A stretch of 6,729 nt of DNA from an uncultured Alistipes sp. (GTDB lineage: Bacteria; Bacteroidota; Bacteroidia; Bacteroidales; Rikenellaceae). Position 1 is the first letter of the stretch. Each line of letters opens with the position of its first letter. Both the position numbers and the translations under genes were made by a program. Shown piece after piece: positions 6,239 through 6,729 of this stretch. The notes below the pieces were generated by a model that worked only from the letters and a program-made list of their open reading frames with translations, did not search any database and was not told where the DNA came from. The DNA lies in the NCBI GenBank assembly GCA_900552955.1, contig USBO01000097.1:1-6729 (forward strand), given 5' to 3'.

Positions 6239-6729
6239 ATGAACGTTCAAGTATTAAGTGATCAGAAATTGCTTAATTGTTATCTTTCGGGCGACCGGAG
6301 TGCTATTTCCCAACTGATCGAACGCCACAGCCGCCGTGTCCGCGACTACATCCAGATGATGGTCAAGGACAGCGATGTTGCCGACGATATTTTCCAAGAG
6401 GCCTTTATCAAAGCCGTGCGCGTCATCGACGAGGGCCGCTACACCGACAACGGTAGGTTCCTTTCGTGGATCCTGCGCATCGCTCACAACCAAGTGATCG
6501 ACTACTTCCGCGCCCGTAAACAGAACCGGCAGCTCAACGAGACCGAAGCCGGCTACGACGTACTGGGCACGCTGCGCCTGGCCGAGCGCACCGTCGAAGA
6601 CGAGATCGTCTGCGAGCAGATCGCGGGCGACGTCCGCCGACTGGTGGAACTGCTGCCCGAGGAGCAGCGCGAAGTGGTGATGATGCGCTACTATTCGGGT
6701 CTCAGTTTCAAGGAGATCGCCGAACAGAC
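6239..6729 (+). CDS. ECF-type sigma-70 family RNA polymerase sigma factor (3' truncated)
   Basis: The frame is open from ATG 6239 to the window edge (163 complete codons, no stop), so the 3' end is missing. The product is an extracytoplasmic-function sigma factor that directs RNA polymerase to a specific promoter set. Sigma region 2 covers about residues 20-95: the core-binding part with DVADDIFQEAFIKA, then GRFLSWILRIAHNQVIDYFR (72-91), the -10 recognition and melting region. A linker of about 40 residues leads to region 4 (LPEEQREVVMMRYYSGLSFKEIAEQ, from 139), where the helix-turn-helix is cut off by the edge. There is no sign of regions 1 or 3, as expected for ECF factors. An anti-sigma gene may follow, but that lies outside the window. 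The first 17 or so codons are AT-richer than the rest, which suits efficient initiation. Confidence 0.93.
   Translation, partial: MNVQVLSDQKLLNCYLSGDRSAISQLIERHSRRVRDYIQMMVKDSDVADDIFQEAFIKAVRVIDEGRYTDNGRFLSWILRIAHNQVIDYFRARKQNRQLNETEAGYDVLGTLRLAERTVEDEIVCEQIAGDVRRLVELLPEEQREVVMMRYYSGLSFKEIAEQ

Overview
The window looks like a chromosomal segment of a GC-rich Bacteroidales bacterium, most likely Alistipes or a close relative. This is inferred from three things: TAnnTTTG (-7 type) promoter motifs in the intergenic DNA, mostly weak Shine-Dalgarno sequences, and protein families typical of that order. These families are a FadL/OmpP1-like outer membrane protein, a short archaeal-type ProRS, and a lipoprotein with a Trp/Tyr/His-rich middle. 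I see no insertion sequence, CRISPR array, integrase or phage gene. No sequence search was run.

Layout. Positions 1-77 hold a tRNA-Ser(CGA) on the minus strand, cut at its 3' end by the window edge. Positions 78-390 are a divergent intergenic region with one -7 motif facing each way. Positions 391-3203 carry two genes only 29 bp apart, probably one transcript: a low-complexity lipoprotein of unknown function and a FadL-type beta-barrel protein. The pair ends at a strong intrinsic terminator (3226-3258). Positions 3383-4867 are proS (prolyl-tRNA synthetase) with its own promoter and a very strong terminator (4894-4927). Positions 4950-5849 encode a cation diffusion facilitator (CDF) metal exporter. 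Positions 5850-6238 have no convincing gene: a hairpin-rich GC part with a probable terminator, then an AT-rich leader. From 6239 to the window end runs a 3'-truncated ECF-type sigma factor with an unusually good ribosome binding site.

The genes do not form one pathway. The lipoprotein/OMP pair is an envelope unit, tRNA-Ser and proS belong to translation, the CDF protein handles divalent metal, and the sigma factor presumably starts a regulatory operon beyond the right edge. The least explained item is the lipoprotein: an Ala/Glu/Lys helix, then a conserved-looking globular part, then an aromatic/Gly/His-repeat segment and an Asn/Gly/Ser/Arg tail, linked to an outer membrane channel. I found no clear evidence of a wholly new multi-gene system; the findings are modest and testable.
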